NCBI RefSeq assembly: GCF_011047315.1
Contig: NZ_CP049259.1
Coordinates: 806,001-870,000, forward strand
Source: Altererythrobacter sp. BO-6
GTDB lineage: Bacteria > Pseudomonadota > Alphaproteobacteria > Sphingomonadales > Sphingomonadaceae
DNA: 64,000 nt
Reading direction: 5' to 3'
The position numbers were made by a program, and so were the translations under genes. The notes beneath the pieces are model-generated. The model was not told the origin of the DNA and did not search any database. It was given only the letters and a program-made list of their open reading frames with translations. Below are positions 7,775 to 17,199 of this stretch, piece after piece (positions within the stretch are counted from its first letter, which is position 1; every line of letters starts with the position of its first letter).

Positions 7775-9598
7775 ATGTCGCAAATCGAACTCGCCCTTAG
7801 TCGCCGTGACGCCCTCAAAGGCATCGGCGGGGCATCGCTCATCGCCCTTCTGCCTGCCTGCCGCATGGCCGCCGCGCCCGAACTCGCGCCGGATGCGATG
7901 CTCGACAAGGTGGCTTACAATTTGTTGGCACACGAGCCGGAACGCGCCACCGGCCTTGGCGTGGACATTGGTGAACACGCGGCGCTGCGATCCCAGCTGT
8001 CCGACAAGACGCCCGCCGGCCTGGCCCGCTACGCCGCCTCGCTCGAAGCGGATCTTCAGGCGGTCCGTGACTATCCGCGCGACGGGCTGACGCCGGACCA
8101 GCTGACCGGCTTCGACGTAGTCGAAAGCGCCTATGCCACCGCGCTCGAAGGCTTTGCGCTTCCATATGGCGATGTGGCCGTGGGCAGCTGGCGCAACGCA
8201 CCCTATGTCGTGATCCAGAACGTTGGCGGCTATATCGACATGCCGCGCTTCATGGATGCGACGCAGCCGCTGCGCGAGGCCAGTGACCTTGATGCCTATG
8301 CCGCGCGCATGGAAGGTTTCCCCGCCCAGCTCGATGGCGAGCTGGTGCGGATGCAGGAAGCGCGCGCACTGGGCCTGGTGCCACCCGATTTCCTGCTCGA
8401 CAAGGCGATCGCCCAGATGGAACAAAGCATCGCCGGAGCCGAAGCAACCTATCGCGCGCCGCTCGAACGTGCCGAAATCGAGGGCGCGGCCGCCACCGCC
8501 GAACAGGTCGGCGCTCTTGTTCGCGAGGGCGTAATCCCCGCACTGGAACGCCAGCTGGCCGAGCTGAAATCCATGCGCGAAGTCGCAAAGAGCGATGCCG
8601 GCATGTGGGCCCAGCCGCAGGGCGATGAATGGTACGCCTGGTCGCTTAAGGCTTCGACTACCACCGACATGTCACCCGATGCGATCCACGAACAGGGGCT
8701 GGCAGAGCTCGACGATCTGCATGGCCGGATGGATACGATCCTCAAGGATATCGGCTATACCAAGGGCACGGTTGGCGAGCGTATGCAGGCGCTGAGCGAA
8801 GATCCCGCGTACAAGTTTGCCGAGGGCGATCCGGGGCGCGAAGAGATCTTCGCCTTCATCGACGAGCGGCTGCAGTGGATCAAGGCGCAGATGCCGCGCG
8901 CCTTCAACACGCTGGTCGATCCCAATATGGAGGTGCGGCGCATCCCGTTGGCCGAGGAGCCGGGCGCGCCGGGTGCCTATGGCGGTTCAGGCAGCAAGGA
9001 CGGCTCGATCCCGGGCCGGTTCTGGATCAATCTGCGGACCACCGATCTGCATCGCAAATATGACCTGGCGGACCTGACCTATCATGAGGCGATCCCCGGC
9101 CATGTCTGGGAAGGCGAATATTCGAACCGGCTGCCGCTGATCCGCTCGATCCTGGCCTTTGGCGCCTTCAGCGAAGGCTGGGCGCTCTATGGCGAACAGC
9201 TGGCGGACGAGCTTGGCGCCTATGACGAATTCAAGGTCGGGCGGCTCGGTTATCTGCAATCGCTGGCCTTCCGCGCCTGCCGCCTGGTGGTTGACACCGG
9301 CCTCCACAACAAGCGCTGGACCCGTGAGGAAGCGCGCCGCTTCTTCGTTGAACGTAATGGCTCCAAGGAACAGGAAGTTGCCAGCGAGGTGGATCGCTAT
9401 TGCAGCTGGCCGGGGCAAGCCTGCAGCTACAAGATCGGCCATAGCGAGATCGTGCATCAGCGCGACCGGGCGCAGCGCGACTTGGGGAGCAGCTATGACC
9501 TCAAGGCGTTTAACGACGCGGTGATCCTCGGCGGCAATTCGCCGCTCGATGTTCTGGCGAAGAATGTCGACCGGTATATTGCGGGGGCGAAACGGTGA
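7775..9598 (+). CDS. DUF885 family protein, Tat-exported metallopeptidase-like
   Basis: The protein has 607 residues with a twin-arginine-type leader (SRRDALKGIGGASLIALLPAC). A Cys sits where a lipobox cysteine would be (LLPAC), so it may be an exported lipoprotein. The hallmark is HEAIPGH (His437-His443), an HExxxGH variant of the zinc-binding helix. It is followed about 30-40 residues later by AFSEGWALYGEQLADELG, whose Glu could be the third ligand. Together these define DUF885 proteins, regarded as metallopeptidases of mostly unknown substrate. It stands alone, with a convergent small gene downstream. Confidence 0.88.
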   Translation: MSQIELALSRRDALKGIGGASLIALLPACRMAAAPELAPDAMLDKVAYNLLAHEPERATGLGVDIGEHAALRSQLSDKTPAGLARYAASLEADLQAVRDYPRDGLTPDQLTGFDVVESAYATALEGFALPYGDVAVGSWRNAPYVVIQNVGGYIDMPRFMDATQPLREASDLDAYAARMEGFPAQLDGELVRMQEARALGLVPPDFLLDKAIAQMEQSIAGAEATYRAPLERAEIEGAAATAEQVGALVREGVIPALERQLAELKSMREVAKSDAGMWAQPQGDEWYAWSLKASTTTDMSPDAIHEQGLAELDDLHGRMDTILKDIGYTKGTVGERMQALSEDPAYKFAEGDPGREEIFAFIDERLQWIKAQMPRAFNTLVDPNMEVRRIPLAEEPGAPGAYGGSGSKDGSIPGRFWINLRTTDLHRKYDLADLTYHEAIPGHVWEGEYSNRLPLIRSILAFGAFSEGWALYGEQLADELGAYDEFKVGRLGYLQSLAFRACRLVVDTGLHNKRWTREEARRFFVERNGSKEQEVASEVDRYCSWPGQACSYKIGHSEIVHQRDRAQRDLGSSYDLKAFNDAVILGGNSPLDVLAKNVDRYIAGAKR

Positions 9599-9628
9599 CC
9601 ATCCGCCGACACGGCTTCCGGTGCGAAG

Positions 9629-9991
9629 TTATTTCTTCGCGAACAGCCCCTTGGCCATGCCCGCGATATCGTTGAGCGGATTGCCGTCGCCATCGCGGTC
9701 AAGCATGTCGAGCAAGCCTTTCGCCTGCGGGTGATCCTTCAGCATATTGCTGAATTCCATCAGCGAGCCTTCACCGCCGACATGCTGCACGATCTTCGAC
9801 AGCGTGCCGGTGTCGAGCCCGGTCTTGGCCGCCGCCAGTTCCACAGTGTCGCCCTGCATCTGGTGCGACTGGCCCAGCGCCGCGATCGCCTTTTCCGCCA
9901 TCGCCGGATCGATCCCCACGGCATTGGCAAGGTTGCGCACATCATCGGGCGCCCCGGCGATGTTCTTCAGGATTCCGTCAAACAGGCTCAT
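9629..9991 (-). CDS. DUF937-like small acidic protein
   Basis: A soluble protein of 120 residues, MSLFDGILKNIAGAPDDV at the start and GMAKGLFAKK at the end. The middle is alanine-rich and helical (MAEKAIAALGQ). Near the C-terminus DRDGDGNPLND resembles a calcium-loop (EF-hand/dockerin-like) sequence. The arrangement fits DUF937/YidB-like proteins, whose function is unknown. It has no signal peptide and is convergent with the DUF885 gene and independent of pckA. Confidence 0.7.
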   Translation of the reverse strand: MSLFDGILKNIAGAPDDVRNLANAVGIDPAMAEKAIAALGQSHQMQGDTVELAAAKTGLDTGTLSKIVQHVGGEGSLMEFSNMLKDHPQAKGLLDMLDRDGDGNPLNDIAGMAKGLFAKK

Positions 9992-10042
9992 CGATCATCC
10001 TCCAAGCTGCAAAGCGTGAAGGATACCAGCCACTTGTGACCG

Positions 10043-10078
10043 AAAAAAGGCCCCGTCCCCTCGCGGGAACGGGACCCC
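10043..10078 (-). terminator. Intrinsic terminator downstream of pckA
   Basis: Read on the minus strand, a GC-rich hairpin (GTCCCGTTCCC ... GGGGACGGGGC) is followed by a run of six T. It lies 24 bp beyond the pckA stop. Confidence 0.8.
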
Positions 10079-10101
10079 TCCTCTCCACTTGCCGATAGGT
10101 G

Positions 10102-11706
10102 TCAGGCGGCGACCACTCCATGCGGAGCGGCCTCACGTACCCCCTGATCGACGTGGTCTGCGAATTGCGCGAAATTCTCGATGAAAAGGCGCACCAGCCT
10201 GTCTGCGGTGCGATCGTATTCGGCCTTGTCCGCCCAGGTCGAACGCGGATCGAGGATACCGCTGTCAACACCCGGCACGCTTACCGGCACTTCGAAGCCG
10301 AAGTTGGGATCCTTGCGGAACTCGGCATTGTTCAGGCTGCCATCGAGCGCAGCATTGAGCAGTGCGCGGGTGGCCTTGATCGGCATCCGGCTGCCGACGC
10401 CGTACTTGCCGCCGGTCCAGCCAGTGTTGACCAGCCAGCAGGCGACATTGCCCTTGGCGATCCGCTCCTTCAGGAGGTTGCCGTAAACGCTGGGATGGCG
10501 CGGCATGAAAGGTGCGCCAAAACAGGTGCTGAAGGTCGCTTCCGGCTCGGTCACACCGATTTCCGTGCCTGCGACCTTGGCGGTATAGCCCGACAGGAAG
10601 TGATACATCGCTTGGTCCGGCGTCAGCCGCGCGATCGGCGGCAGCACGCCAAAGGCATCGGCCGTCAGCATGATCACGTTGCTCGGCACCGGGCCGAGGT
10701 TTTCCTTGGAAGTATTGGGGATGAATTCGATCGGGTAAGCGCCGCGGGTGTTCTCCGCCAGCGAGTTGTCGTCAAGGTCCAGCTCGCGCGTTTCCGGGTC
10801 CATCACCACGTTTTCCAGCACGGTGCCGAACCGGCGGGTTGTGGCGTAGATTTCAGGCTCTGCTTCTTCCGAAAGGCGGATCATCTTGGCGTAACAGCCG
10901 CCCTCGAAATTGAACACCGCGGTGTCAGACCAGCCGTGCTCGTCATCGCCGATCAGCGTACGCGAGGCATCGGCTGAAAGCGTGGTCTTGCCGGTGCCAG
11001 ACAGGCCGAAGAACACAGCCGTCTTGCCGTCCGCGCCGATATTGGCGCTGCAATGCATCGGCATCACGCCCTTGGCGGGCAGCAGGTAGTTGAGGATGCC
11101 GAACACGCTCTTCTTCATCTCGCCGGCATATTTGGTGCCGCCGATCAGGATCAGCTTTTCGGACAGGTTGACCGCGATAACCGTCTCGCTGCGGGTGCCA
11201 TGCCGGTCTGGGTCGGCACGGAAGCTCGGCAGGTCGATAATGGTGTACTCGGGAGAAAAATCGCTCAGCTGGTCAGCGGTGGGCCGCACCAGCAGCGTGC
11301 GGATGAAGAGGTTGTGCCAGGCCAGTTCATTGATCACGCGCACGTTGACGCGGTGTTCCGGCTGTGAGCCGCCGAACAGGTCCGTGACATAAAGCTGCGG
11401 CTTGTCCTTCAGCGCAGCCATGAAATCCGCCTTGAGCGCGGCGAAATGCGCTGGTGACATTTCCACATTCACCTTGCCCCACCACACCGAATTTTCCGTT
11501 TCGGCGTCACGCACGATGAACTTGTCCTTCGCGCTGCGGCCGGTGTGAGCACCGGTCTTGACCACCAGCGCGCCATGGCGGGACAGCTCGCCCTCGCCAT
11601 TTGCCAGAGCACGCTCCACCAACTGCGGTGTGCCGAGGTTGGGAAGGATTTCAGCGGTGGTTTCAATGCCTTGGGCAGACAAGGGAACGGCAAGCGAAAT
11701 GGACAC
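10102..11706 (-). CDS. pckA: Phosphoenolpyruvate carboxykinase (ATP)
   Basis: It converts oxaloacetate and ATP to PEP, CO2 and ADP, the entry step of gluconeogenesis. The kinase loop [11 protein letters not shown] and the metal/nucleotide segment GDDEHGWSD are intact, as are the substrate-side KDKFIVRD and [12 protein letters not shown]. Length is 534 residues, normal for the ATP-dependent class. The start is GTG 11706 ([11 protein letters not shown]), with AGGAG 6 nt upstream; the 42 residues that a longer frame adds are not typical. It diverges from chvI. In rhizobia this same neighbourhood places pckA under ChvI/ChvG control, so the shared 236-bp intergenic region is the likely control point. 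Confidence 0.96.
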   Translation of the reverse strand: MSISLAVPLSAQGIETTAEILPNLGTPQLVERALANGEGELSRHGALVVKTGAHTGRSAKDKFIVRDAETENSVWWGKVNVEMSPAHFAALKADFMAALKDKPQLYVTDLFGGSQPEHRVNVRVINELAWHNLFIRTLLVRPTADQLSDFSPEYTIIDLPSFRADPDRHGTRSETVIAVNLSEKLILIGGTKYAGEMKKSVFGILNYLLPAKGVMPMHCSANIGADGKTAVFFGLSGTGKTTLSADASRTLIGDDEHGWSDTAVFNFEGGCYAKMIRLSEEAEPEIYATTRRFGTVLENVVMDPETRELDLDDNSLAENTRGAYPIEFIPNTSKENLGPVPSNVIMLTADAFGVLPPIARLTPDQAMYHFLSGYTAKVAGTEIGVTEPEATFSTCFGAPFMPRHPSVYGNLLKERIAKGNVACWLVNTGWTGGKYGVGSRMPIKATRALLNAALDGSLNNAEFRKDPNFGFEVPVSVPGVDSGILDPRSTWADKAEYDRTADRLVRLFIENFAQFADHVDQGVREAAPHGVVAA

Positions 11707-11774
11707 GCGAAACTCCTGAGCTGCAATATTCTGGCGCAGTCGAGGCGCCGGTTTGCGCGCGTTCGCAGGCTTTA

Positions 11775-11788
11775 TGCATACGAATGCA
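11775..11788. promoter_or_regulatory. Palindrome TGCAT-ACGA-ATGCA in the pckA/chvI intergenic region
   Basis: A 5-bp perfect inverted repeat with a 4-bp spacer sits about 70 bp upstream of the pckA GTG and about 155 bp ahead of chvI. It is in the right place to be an operator for both genes, but it is short and I cannot match it to a known motif. Confidence 0.25.
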
Positions 11789-11942
11789 CGATCGTTGATT
11801 CGCCGTTTAGTCAGGACACCTGCAGGCGTCAAACGAACTTCCGGCTATTACCCCTATGGTGCACGGGAAGAGCGTCGACTCGTTGTTTCGCGGGCAACAA
11901 ACCGCTAGTCGGGTATGCAACATGACTGCCGAAGGATCCGCG

Positions 11943-12692
11943 ATGCTTGAGCCGACCGATGCGCCGATGGGCAAGCGCGGCGAAACCGTGATCGCCCTGG
12001 TCGACGATGACCGCAACATCCTGACCACGGTCTCCATTGCGCTGCAGGCGGAAGGCTTCGTCACACGGGTATATTCGGACGGTGAAACCGCACTCAAGGC
12101 CCTGCTGGAAAACCCGCCCGATCTTGCCGTGTTCGACATCAAGATGCCCAAGATGGACGGGCATGAGCTGCTGCGGCGCGTGCGCGCAAAGAGCGACCTG
12201 CCGGTCATTTTCCTGACCAGCAAGGATGACGAAGCCGACGAAGAGGTCGGGCTGGAGCTGGGCGCCGACGACTATATCGCCAAGCCGTTCAGCCTGCGCC
12301 TGCTGACGGCGCGCATCCGCGCGATCCTGCGCCGCGCAGAAACCGCTGCACCAGGCGGCGAGGTTCGCATCAGCGCTGATCCGGTCAATCCGTCGATCGC
12401 CCGCGGCAAGCTGTTCATGGACCCTGCCCGGCACCAGGTAACCTGGGCCGACCAGCCGGTTTCGCTGACTGTCACCGAATTCCTGATCCTGGAAGCGCTC
12501 GCCGCACGCCCGGGCGTGATCAAAAGCCGCAACCAGCTGATGGATGCAGCCTATCCTGACGACATCTTCGTCGATGACCGCACAGTCGACAGCCACATCA
12601 AGCGGATGCGGCGCAAGTTCCGCGCGGTCGACCCGGAATTCTCCGCCATCGAAACGCTCTATGGCGCGGGATACAGCTTTACCGATGGCTGA
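11943..12692 (+). CDS. chvI: Response regulator ChvI (OmpR/PhoB family)
   Basis: DNA-binding half of the ChvG/ChvI system, which in alphaproteobacteria responds to acid or envelope conditions. The receiver domain has the acidic pair DDD (21-23), the phosphoacceptor Asp65 in [11 protein letters not shown], Thr in LTSKDD and Lys in AKPFSLR. The C-terminal winged helix ([15 protein letters not shown] ... [16 protein letters not shown]) is of the OmpR type. Length from ATG 11943 is 249 residues. That start has GAAGGA 7 nt upstream, whereas ATG 11922 and 11856 lack a good ribosome site. Its end overlaps chvG by 8 nt, so the two are coupled. Confidence 0.92.
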   Translation: MLEPTDAPMGKRGETVIALVDDDRNILTTVSIALQAEGFVTRVYSDGETALKALLENPPDLAVFDIKMPKMDGHELLRRVRAKSDLPVIFLTSKDDEADEEVGLELGADDYIAKPFSLRLLTARIRAILRRAETAAPGGEVRISADPVNPSIARGKLFMDPARHQVTWADQPVSLTVTEFLILEALAARPGVIKSRNQLMDAAYPDDIFVDDRTVDSHIKRMRRKFRAVDPEFSAIETLYGAGYSFTDG

Positions 12693-14253
12693 AGCTTCTC
12701 GCACTTTGCCGGAATCAAGGCCGCTCGACCGGCTGGGCTGGAGCGCGCGAATTTCGCTCACGTCGCGCATATTGGTGGTCAATATCCTGCCGCTGGCACT
12801 GCTTGGCGGCGGCATCTTCTATCTCGATTCCTATCGGACGCAGTTGCTCAACGAACGCTACAAGCTCGCCCGGATCGAAGCGCAGATCACCGCCGAGGCA
12901 CTGGCCGGGGCGACCCGCCAGCGACAAGAAGCACTGCTGGTTCAGATCGGCAAGGAGCAGCGCATGCGGCTGCGCATGTTCGATGCCGAGGGACGGCTGT
13001 GGGCTGACAGTTTCGCGCTCGACGAGCCATCCTTCCAGCTTGACGTGCCCGGGGATGAGACCTTTGGCGAAAACTTCGCGCGCGCGCTCGATCGCGGCGT
13101 GGATACCATCGTGGGGGCCGATCCGATCCCGGATTACTTCGAGCCGGAGGAATCCTCGGCTGACGCATGGCCCGAACTGCGTCGCGCGCGCGAACAGCGC
13201 ATTTCGCAGATCCAGTTGCGCGATGCGCCGGATGGTTCACCGGTGATCAATGCCGCTGCACCGGTCGGGCTGAATGGGGCAACACTGCTCACCACGCGCA
13301 ACGCGGTCGACATCACCATGGCGGTGCGCGAGGCACGCACAACCCTGGTCACGGCCGTGTTTGTTGCCCTGATCGCCTCGATCCTTCTGTCGCTGTTCTT
13401 GGCCCGCACCATCATCGCCCCGCTTCGGCTGCTTTCCAGTGCCGCCCAGAAAGTCCGGCAAGGGCGCGATCGCGATGTCGAGGTGCCACGCCTGCCCGAG
13501 CGGCGTGACGAGATTGGCGTGCTGGCGCGCACCGTGTCGGACATGACCGGGGCCTTGCGGCACCGGATCGACGCAGTCGAAAACTTCGCCGCAGACGTGG
13601 CACATGAGATCAAGAACCCGCTGGCCTCGCTGCGCAGCGCAATCGAATCCCTCCCCCGTGTCGAAGATCCGCAATTGCGCGCCAAGCTGATCGAGATTGC
13701 CACGCATGACGTGCGCCGGATTGACCGCCTGGTCACAGAGATTTCGGATGCCAGCCGGATCGACGCGGAGATGTCGCGCGCCAAGCGCGAACGGATTGAC
13801 CTGACTGCGTTGGTCAAAGCCATCGTCGGCTCCCGCGAAGACCGCGCCGAAAATGCCGATGTTCGGATCGAATTGCTGGCAGGGCGCCAGCCGGCCGTGG
13901 TCAGCGGAGTTGCACCGCGGCTTGAACGCGTGATCGAGAACCTGCTCGACAATGCCGTATCCTTTTCACCGCCCGACGCAGCGATCGAAGTCGCGATCCT
14001 GCAGCGCGGCAGCAACGTGGTGCTGACGGTATGCGATGCCGGTCCAGGCATTCCTGAGGATGCCCGTGAAAAGGTGTTCGAACGGTTCCATTCGGTGCGC
14101 CCGGATGCGGAGGACTTCGGCAACCACTCTGGGCTGGGCCTTGCGATCGGTCGCGCGATTGCCGAAGCGCACGACGGATCACTGACTGCAGAAGCACGCC
14201 CCGATGGCAAACAAGGTGCCTGCCTGCGGCTTGAGCTGCCGGCCGCGCAATGA
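12685..14253 (+). CDS. chvG: Sensor histidine kinase ChvG
   Basis: Membrane sensor partner of ChvI, 522 residues. It has a TM segment at about 30-50 ([19 protein letters not shown]), a periplasmic domain of roughly 160 residues, and a second TM ([21 protein letters not shown]). HAMP follows, then the H-box [15 protein letters not shown] with His307, N-box [13 protein letters not shown], and G-boxes [11 protein letters not shown] and [17 protein letters not shown] 12685 lies inside the chvI stop region (ATGGCTGA). Its 3' end forms ATGA with hprK, implying one coupled message from chvI onward. In rhizobia a periplasmic repressor, ExoR, controls this kinase; none is visible here. Confidence 0.93.
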   Translation: MAEASRTLPESRPLDRLGWSARISLTSRILVVNILPLALLGGGIFYLDSYRTQLLNERYKLARIEAQITAEALAGATRQRQEALLVQIGKEQRMRLRMFDAEGRLWADSFALDEPSFQLDVPGDETFGENFARALDRGVDTIVGADPIPDYFEPEESSADAWPELRRAREQRISQIQLRDAPDGSPVINAAAPVGLNGATLLTTRNAVDITMAVREARTTLVTAVFVALIASILLSLFLARTIIAPLRLLSSAAQKVRQGRDRDVEVPRLPERRDEIGVLARTVSDMTGALRHRIDAVENFAADVAHEIKNPLASLRSAIESLPRVEDPQLRAKLIEIATHDVRRIDRLVTEISDASRIDAEMSRAKRERIDLTALVKAIVGSREDRAENADVRIELLAGRQPAVVSGVAPRLERVIENLLDNAVSFSPPDAAIEVAILQRGSNVVLTVCDAGPGIPEDAREKVFERFHSVRPDAEDFGNHSGLGLAIGRAIAEAHDGSLTAEARPDGKQGACLRLELPAAQ

Positions 14254-14678
14254 GCGGATCCAGCCTGATCGCGCAGGCCAGCACAATTGCGATCGATGGT
14301 CGCGCGCTGATGATCGAAGGTCCGCCTGGCAGCGGCAAGTCCAGTCTTGCGCTGGCACTGATCGATCGCGGCGCTATGCTGATCGGCGATGACGGCGTAT
14401 CACTGTCGCGCGATGGCGACCAAGTTTTTGCCTCACCGCCACCCAACATTGCAGGAAAGCTGGAAATTCGTGGCGTCGGGATTGTCGAGCTTCCTGTGAC
14501 GCAGGCACCCTTGGCCTTGATCCTTTCGCTCGACCAGGAGGCACTGCGCTACCCTGACGAACTGGCCCGCCGCGACATATTGGGCGTGGCCGTCCCTGTC
14601 CTGCCATTCCGCTGCGGCGACGCGATCCAGGCACTGCGGGCGGAGTGGGCATTGCGCAGCCATGGGCTGAACCTCTAG
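14250..14678 (+). CDS. hprK: HPr kinase/phosphorylase, short alphaproteobacterial form
   Basis: It phosphorylates HPr on its regulatory serine and can reverse this. Only the kinase domain is present (142 residues against about 310 in Gram-positive HprK), which is normal for alphaproteobacteria. Visible motifs are the P-loop EGPPGSGKSS (23-32), IGDDGVSL, and the family signature GKLEIRGVGIVEL. The target serine is found in HPr encoded three genes downstream. It overlaps chvG by 4 nt (ATGA), placing PTS regulation in the same transcript as the ChvI/ChvG system. Confidence 0.93.
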   Translation: MSGSSLIAQASTIAIDGRALMIEGPPGSGKSSLALALIDRGAMLIGDDGVSLSRDGDQVFASPPPNIAGKLEIRGVGIVELPVTQAPLALILSLDQEALRYPDELARRDILGVAVPVLPFRCGDAIQALRAEWALRSHGLNL

Positions 14679-14689
14679 AGGCAGGTCAG

Positions 14690-15604
14690 ATGACTGAAGC
14701 CCGCGACTCCGCAACTCTTCGCCAGAACATCCTGCTGGTCACCGGCATGCTGGGTGCGGGAAAATCGACCGCGCTGCATGTGCTCGAAGACCTTGGCTGG
14801 GAAATCGTCGACAATTTACCGGTCGGGCTGCTCGAACATATGGTGGCGGCCCCGGGCACGAGTACTGGACGGCTCGCCATCGGCTTCGACTCGCGCACGC
14901 GCGGCTTCGTGACGCAGGACATCATCGACCTGGCAGAACGTCTGGCCAAACGCCCCGATGTCACTGTCTCGACGATCTTCATGGATTGCTCCACCGAAGA
15001 GCTGGAGCGGCGTTACAACGAAACCCGCCGCCGCCACCAGATGGCGCAGGGCGTGCCGCTTTCCGAAGGCATCCGCGCCGAGCGCGACCTGCTGGAGCCG
15101 CTGCGGCGCTGGGCCGAAATCGTGATCGACACCAGCAATTTCACCGCCAATGATCTGCAGCAGCGCATCCGCGAGCTGTTCGCCCAGGATGCAGGCGCGC
15201 CGATGACGGTCACCGTGTCGAGCTTCGGCTTTGCCCGCGGAATGCCGCCGCTGGCTGACCTGGTGTTCGACATGCGCTTCCTCGACAATCCGCACTGGGT
15301 GGAAGAGCTGCGCGAGCTGACCGGGCTCGACCAGCCGGTGGCAGAACATATCCGCAAGGATCCGGGATTTGCCGAGAGTTACGAACGCATCCTTGAACTG
15401 CTGGTGACCCTGCTTCCGCGCTACCAGGCGCAGGGCAAAGGCTATGTCCATGTCGCGTTCGGTTGCACCGGAGGCAAGCATCGCTCGGTATTCACCGCCG
15501 AACAAATCGCGCAAGGCTTGCGCGAAGCAGGATTTTCGCCCACTGTCCGCCACCGCAATTTGGCATCGCGTACGACCGACGAGATCGAAGGGAAGAAGCG
15601 GTGA
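14690..15604 (+). CDS. rapZ: RapZ, RNase adapter / nucleotide-binding protein
   Basis: RapZ is a P-loop protein. In enterobacteria it delivers small RNAs to RNase E; in alphaproteobacteria its RNA target is unknown. Length is 304 residues. The Walker A motif is GMLGAGKST (19-27), then DNLPVGLL and the later RRRHQ stretch. The C-terminal domain carries VSSFGFARGMPP, DMRFLDNPHW and the conserved end HVAFGCTGGKHRSVF. ATG 14690 follows AGAGGCAGGT; the longer frame from 14645 overlaps hprK and is not needed. It sits between hprK and the EIIA gene, as in related genomes, and probably belongs to the same operon. Confidence 0.94.
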   Translation: MTEARDSATLRQNILLVTGMLGAGKSTALHVLEDLGWEIVDNLPVGLLEHMVAAPGTSTGRLAIGFDSRTRGFVTQDIIDLAERLAKRPDVTVSTIFMDCSTEELERRYNETRRRHQMAQGVPLSEGIRAERDLLEPLRRWAEIVIDTSNFTANDLQQRIRELFAQDAGAPMTVTVSSFGFARGMPPLADLVFDMRFLDNPHWVEELRELTGLDQPVAEHIRKDPGFAESYERILELLVTLLPRYQAQGKGYVHVAFGCTGGKHRSVFTAEQIAQGLREAGFSPTVRHRNLASRTTDEIEGKKR

Positions 15605-15665
15605 CGAGCCAGGATGGAACAACACGGCGTCGCGCCGCAGTATTTAACGGACCCGGCATAATCTC

Positions 15666-16091
15666 ATGATCGGACTGATTCTGGTCACGCACGGCCACCT
15701 TGCCGAGCATTTCATCGACGCCATGGAGCACGTCGTCGGCCCGCAACAGGCTGTCGCGACAATCTGCATCGGCCCCAATGACGATATGGAGCGGCGCCGC
15801 AAAGACATCGCCAATGCCATTACCAAGGTCGATCAGGGCCAAGGCGTGATCGTGTTGACCGATCTGTTCGGCGGCACTCCGTCGAACCTTGCGATCTCGC
15901 TCCTCGATCGCGGCCATGTCGAGGTAATTGCCGGGATCAACTTGCCGATGTTGATCCGGCTGGCCGGCGCGCGAAAGTCGATGAACGTGGTCGATGCGGT
16001 GGCTGCTGCGAAAACGGCCGGCCGCAACTACATCACCGTCGCTAGCGAATTCCTGGGCGAAGAGGCTGCCCCGCAAGAGGCGCGCGCGTGA
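15666..16091 (+). CDS. PTS EIIA component, mannose (ManX) family
   Basis: A soluble phosphocarrier of 141 residues accepting phosphate from HPr. The phosphorylated residue should be His9 in LILVTHGHLAE, the position corresponding to ManX His10. A second conserved block is VLTDLFGGTPSNLA, and the fold ends with AGRNYITVAS. No EIIB or EIIC permease is encoded nearby, so it is probably regulatory rather than a sugar transporter part. Its TGA overlaps the GTG start of the HPr gene, and rapZ lies 61 bp upstream. Confidence 0.92.
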   Translation: MIGLILVTHGHLAEHFIDAMEHVVGPQQAVATICIGPNDDMERRRKDIANAITKVDQGQGVIVLTDLFGGTPSNLAISLLDRGHVEVIAGINLPMLIRLAGARKSMNVVDAVAAAKTAGRNYITVASEFLGEEAAPQEARA

Positions 16092-16366
16092 GCGAACTAC
16101 GGCAGACGCTCACTATCGTCAACAAGCGCGGATTGCACGCCCGCGCCAGTGCCAAGTTTGTCGGCGCGGTAGCCGCGTTGCCCGACGGCACCGATGTGCG
16201 CGTCGCCAAGGACGGCAATGAAGCAGCAGGAGGCTCGATCCTGGGCCTGATGATGCTGGGCGCGGCAAAGGGCGATCAGGTCGAACTTATCGTGTCAGGG
16301 CATGATGCAGAGAATGTGTTCGCGCAGCTATGCGCGATGATCGAAGACGGATTCGGCGAAGAGTGA
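16088..16366 (+). CDS. HPr-like phosphocarrier protein
   Basis: The central phosphocarrier of the PTS chain, 92 residues. His17 in NKRGLHARAS is the EI-dependent phosphorylation site, and Ser50 in AAGGSILGLMML matches the HprK-target serine. The start is GTG 16088 overlapping the EIIA stop (GTGA), and its own TGA overlaps the next gene's GTG in the same way. EI (ptsP) is not in the window, so phosphate input comes from elsewhere. With HprK three genes upstream, both histidine and serine phosphorylation should operate. Confidence 0.93.
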   Translation: MSELRQTLTIVNKRGLHARASAKFVGAVAALPDGTDVRVAKDGNEAAGGSILGLMMLGAAKGDQVELIVSGHDAENVFAQLCAMIEDGFGEE

Positions 16367-17199
16367 GTCAATCGCCGCAACGCCGCCAGATCACCGGCTT
16401 TTCCAATCCCACGGTCAAATACCTGCGATCATTGCGCGAGAAAAAGCACCGCAAAGCGGCCGGCACATTCCTTGCCGAAGGGCTGCGCTTACTGACCGAC
16501 GCGCGCGAATGCGGCCATCTTCCCGAATTGCTGGTGCTGAGCGACGCGCGAGATCCGCACCCGCTCCTTGAAGCGCTCGAGCGCGACGTGATGGCGGCGG
16601 GCGGAGAGGTGATCGAGACGACGCCGGAAATCCTTTCAAAGATCACCGGCAAGGCCAACCCGCAAGCGGTGGCGGGCGTCTTTGCCGAGTTCGACACATC
16701 GCTGGCCGCGCTTGACCGGAGCGCCGCATCGATATGGCTGGTGGCCCAAGCCCTGCGCGATCCGGGCAACCTCGGCACCATGCTGCGCACCGGCGATGCG
16801 GTGGGTGCAGGCGGGCTGATCCTGATTGACGATTGCGCCGATCCCTTCAGCGTTGAGGCGGTGCGCGCCAGCATGGGCGCGGTGTTCACCCAGCAGATCG
16901 CGCAGGCGCGTTGGGAGGAATTCCTGCCATGGCTGCGTTCAGGGCCAGGACAGCTGGTTGCCGCCTCGCTACGCGATGCCGTGCCCTATCGCGGTGCGCC
17001 CTATGCGGCGCCGTGCTTCATCCTGGTCGGCAATGAGTCGCAGGGCCTGCCGGAGGAATACGAGGCCACCTGCGACCTGCGCGTCACCATGCCGATGCGC
17101 GGGCGGGCCGATAGTCTGAACGCAGCGGTGGCCGGAGCAGTGCTCGCCTATGAAGTGCTGGCCGGGCTGGAAGGCGCCAGCCCAGCGTCACACTCCTAA
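16363..17199 (+). CDS. TrmH/SpoU-family RNA 2'-O-methyltransferase
   Basis: This SAM-dependent enzyme of about 278 residues methylates ribose 2'-OH in rRNA or tRNA. It has an N-terminal substrate-binding domain (RKAAGTFLAEGLRLL) and a C-terminal SPOUT trefoil knot. The three SpoU motifs are NLGTMLRTGDAVGAGG, CFILVGNESQGLP and MPMRGRADSLNAAVAGAVL. The exact target (RlmB-type G2251 or another site) cannot be read from sequence. GTG 16363 overlaps the HPr stop (GTGA); the longer ATG frame lies inside the HPr gene. It ends the chvI-to-HPr run. Confidence 0.9.
   Translation: MSQSPQRRQITGFSNPTVKYLRSLREKKHRKAAGTFLAEGLRLLTDARECGHLPELLVLSDARDPHPLLEALERDVMAAGGEVIETTPEILSKITGKANPQAVAGVFAEFDTSLAALDRSAASIWLVAQALRDPGNLGTMLRTGDAVGAGGLILIDDCADPFSVEAVRASMGAVFTQQIAQARWEEFLPWLRSGPGQLVAASLRDAVPYRGAPYAAPCFILVGNESQGLPEEYEATCDLRVTMPMRGRADSLNAAVAGAVLAYEVLAGLEGASPASHS

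Noticed and set aside
10099..10977. + strand frame opposite pckA
   Set aside because: Shadow of PEP carboxykinase; the sequence lacks any recognisable motif.
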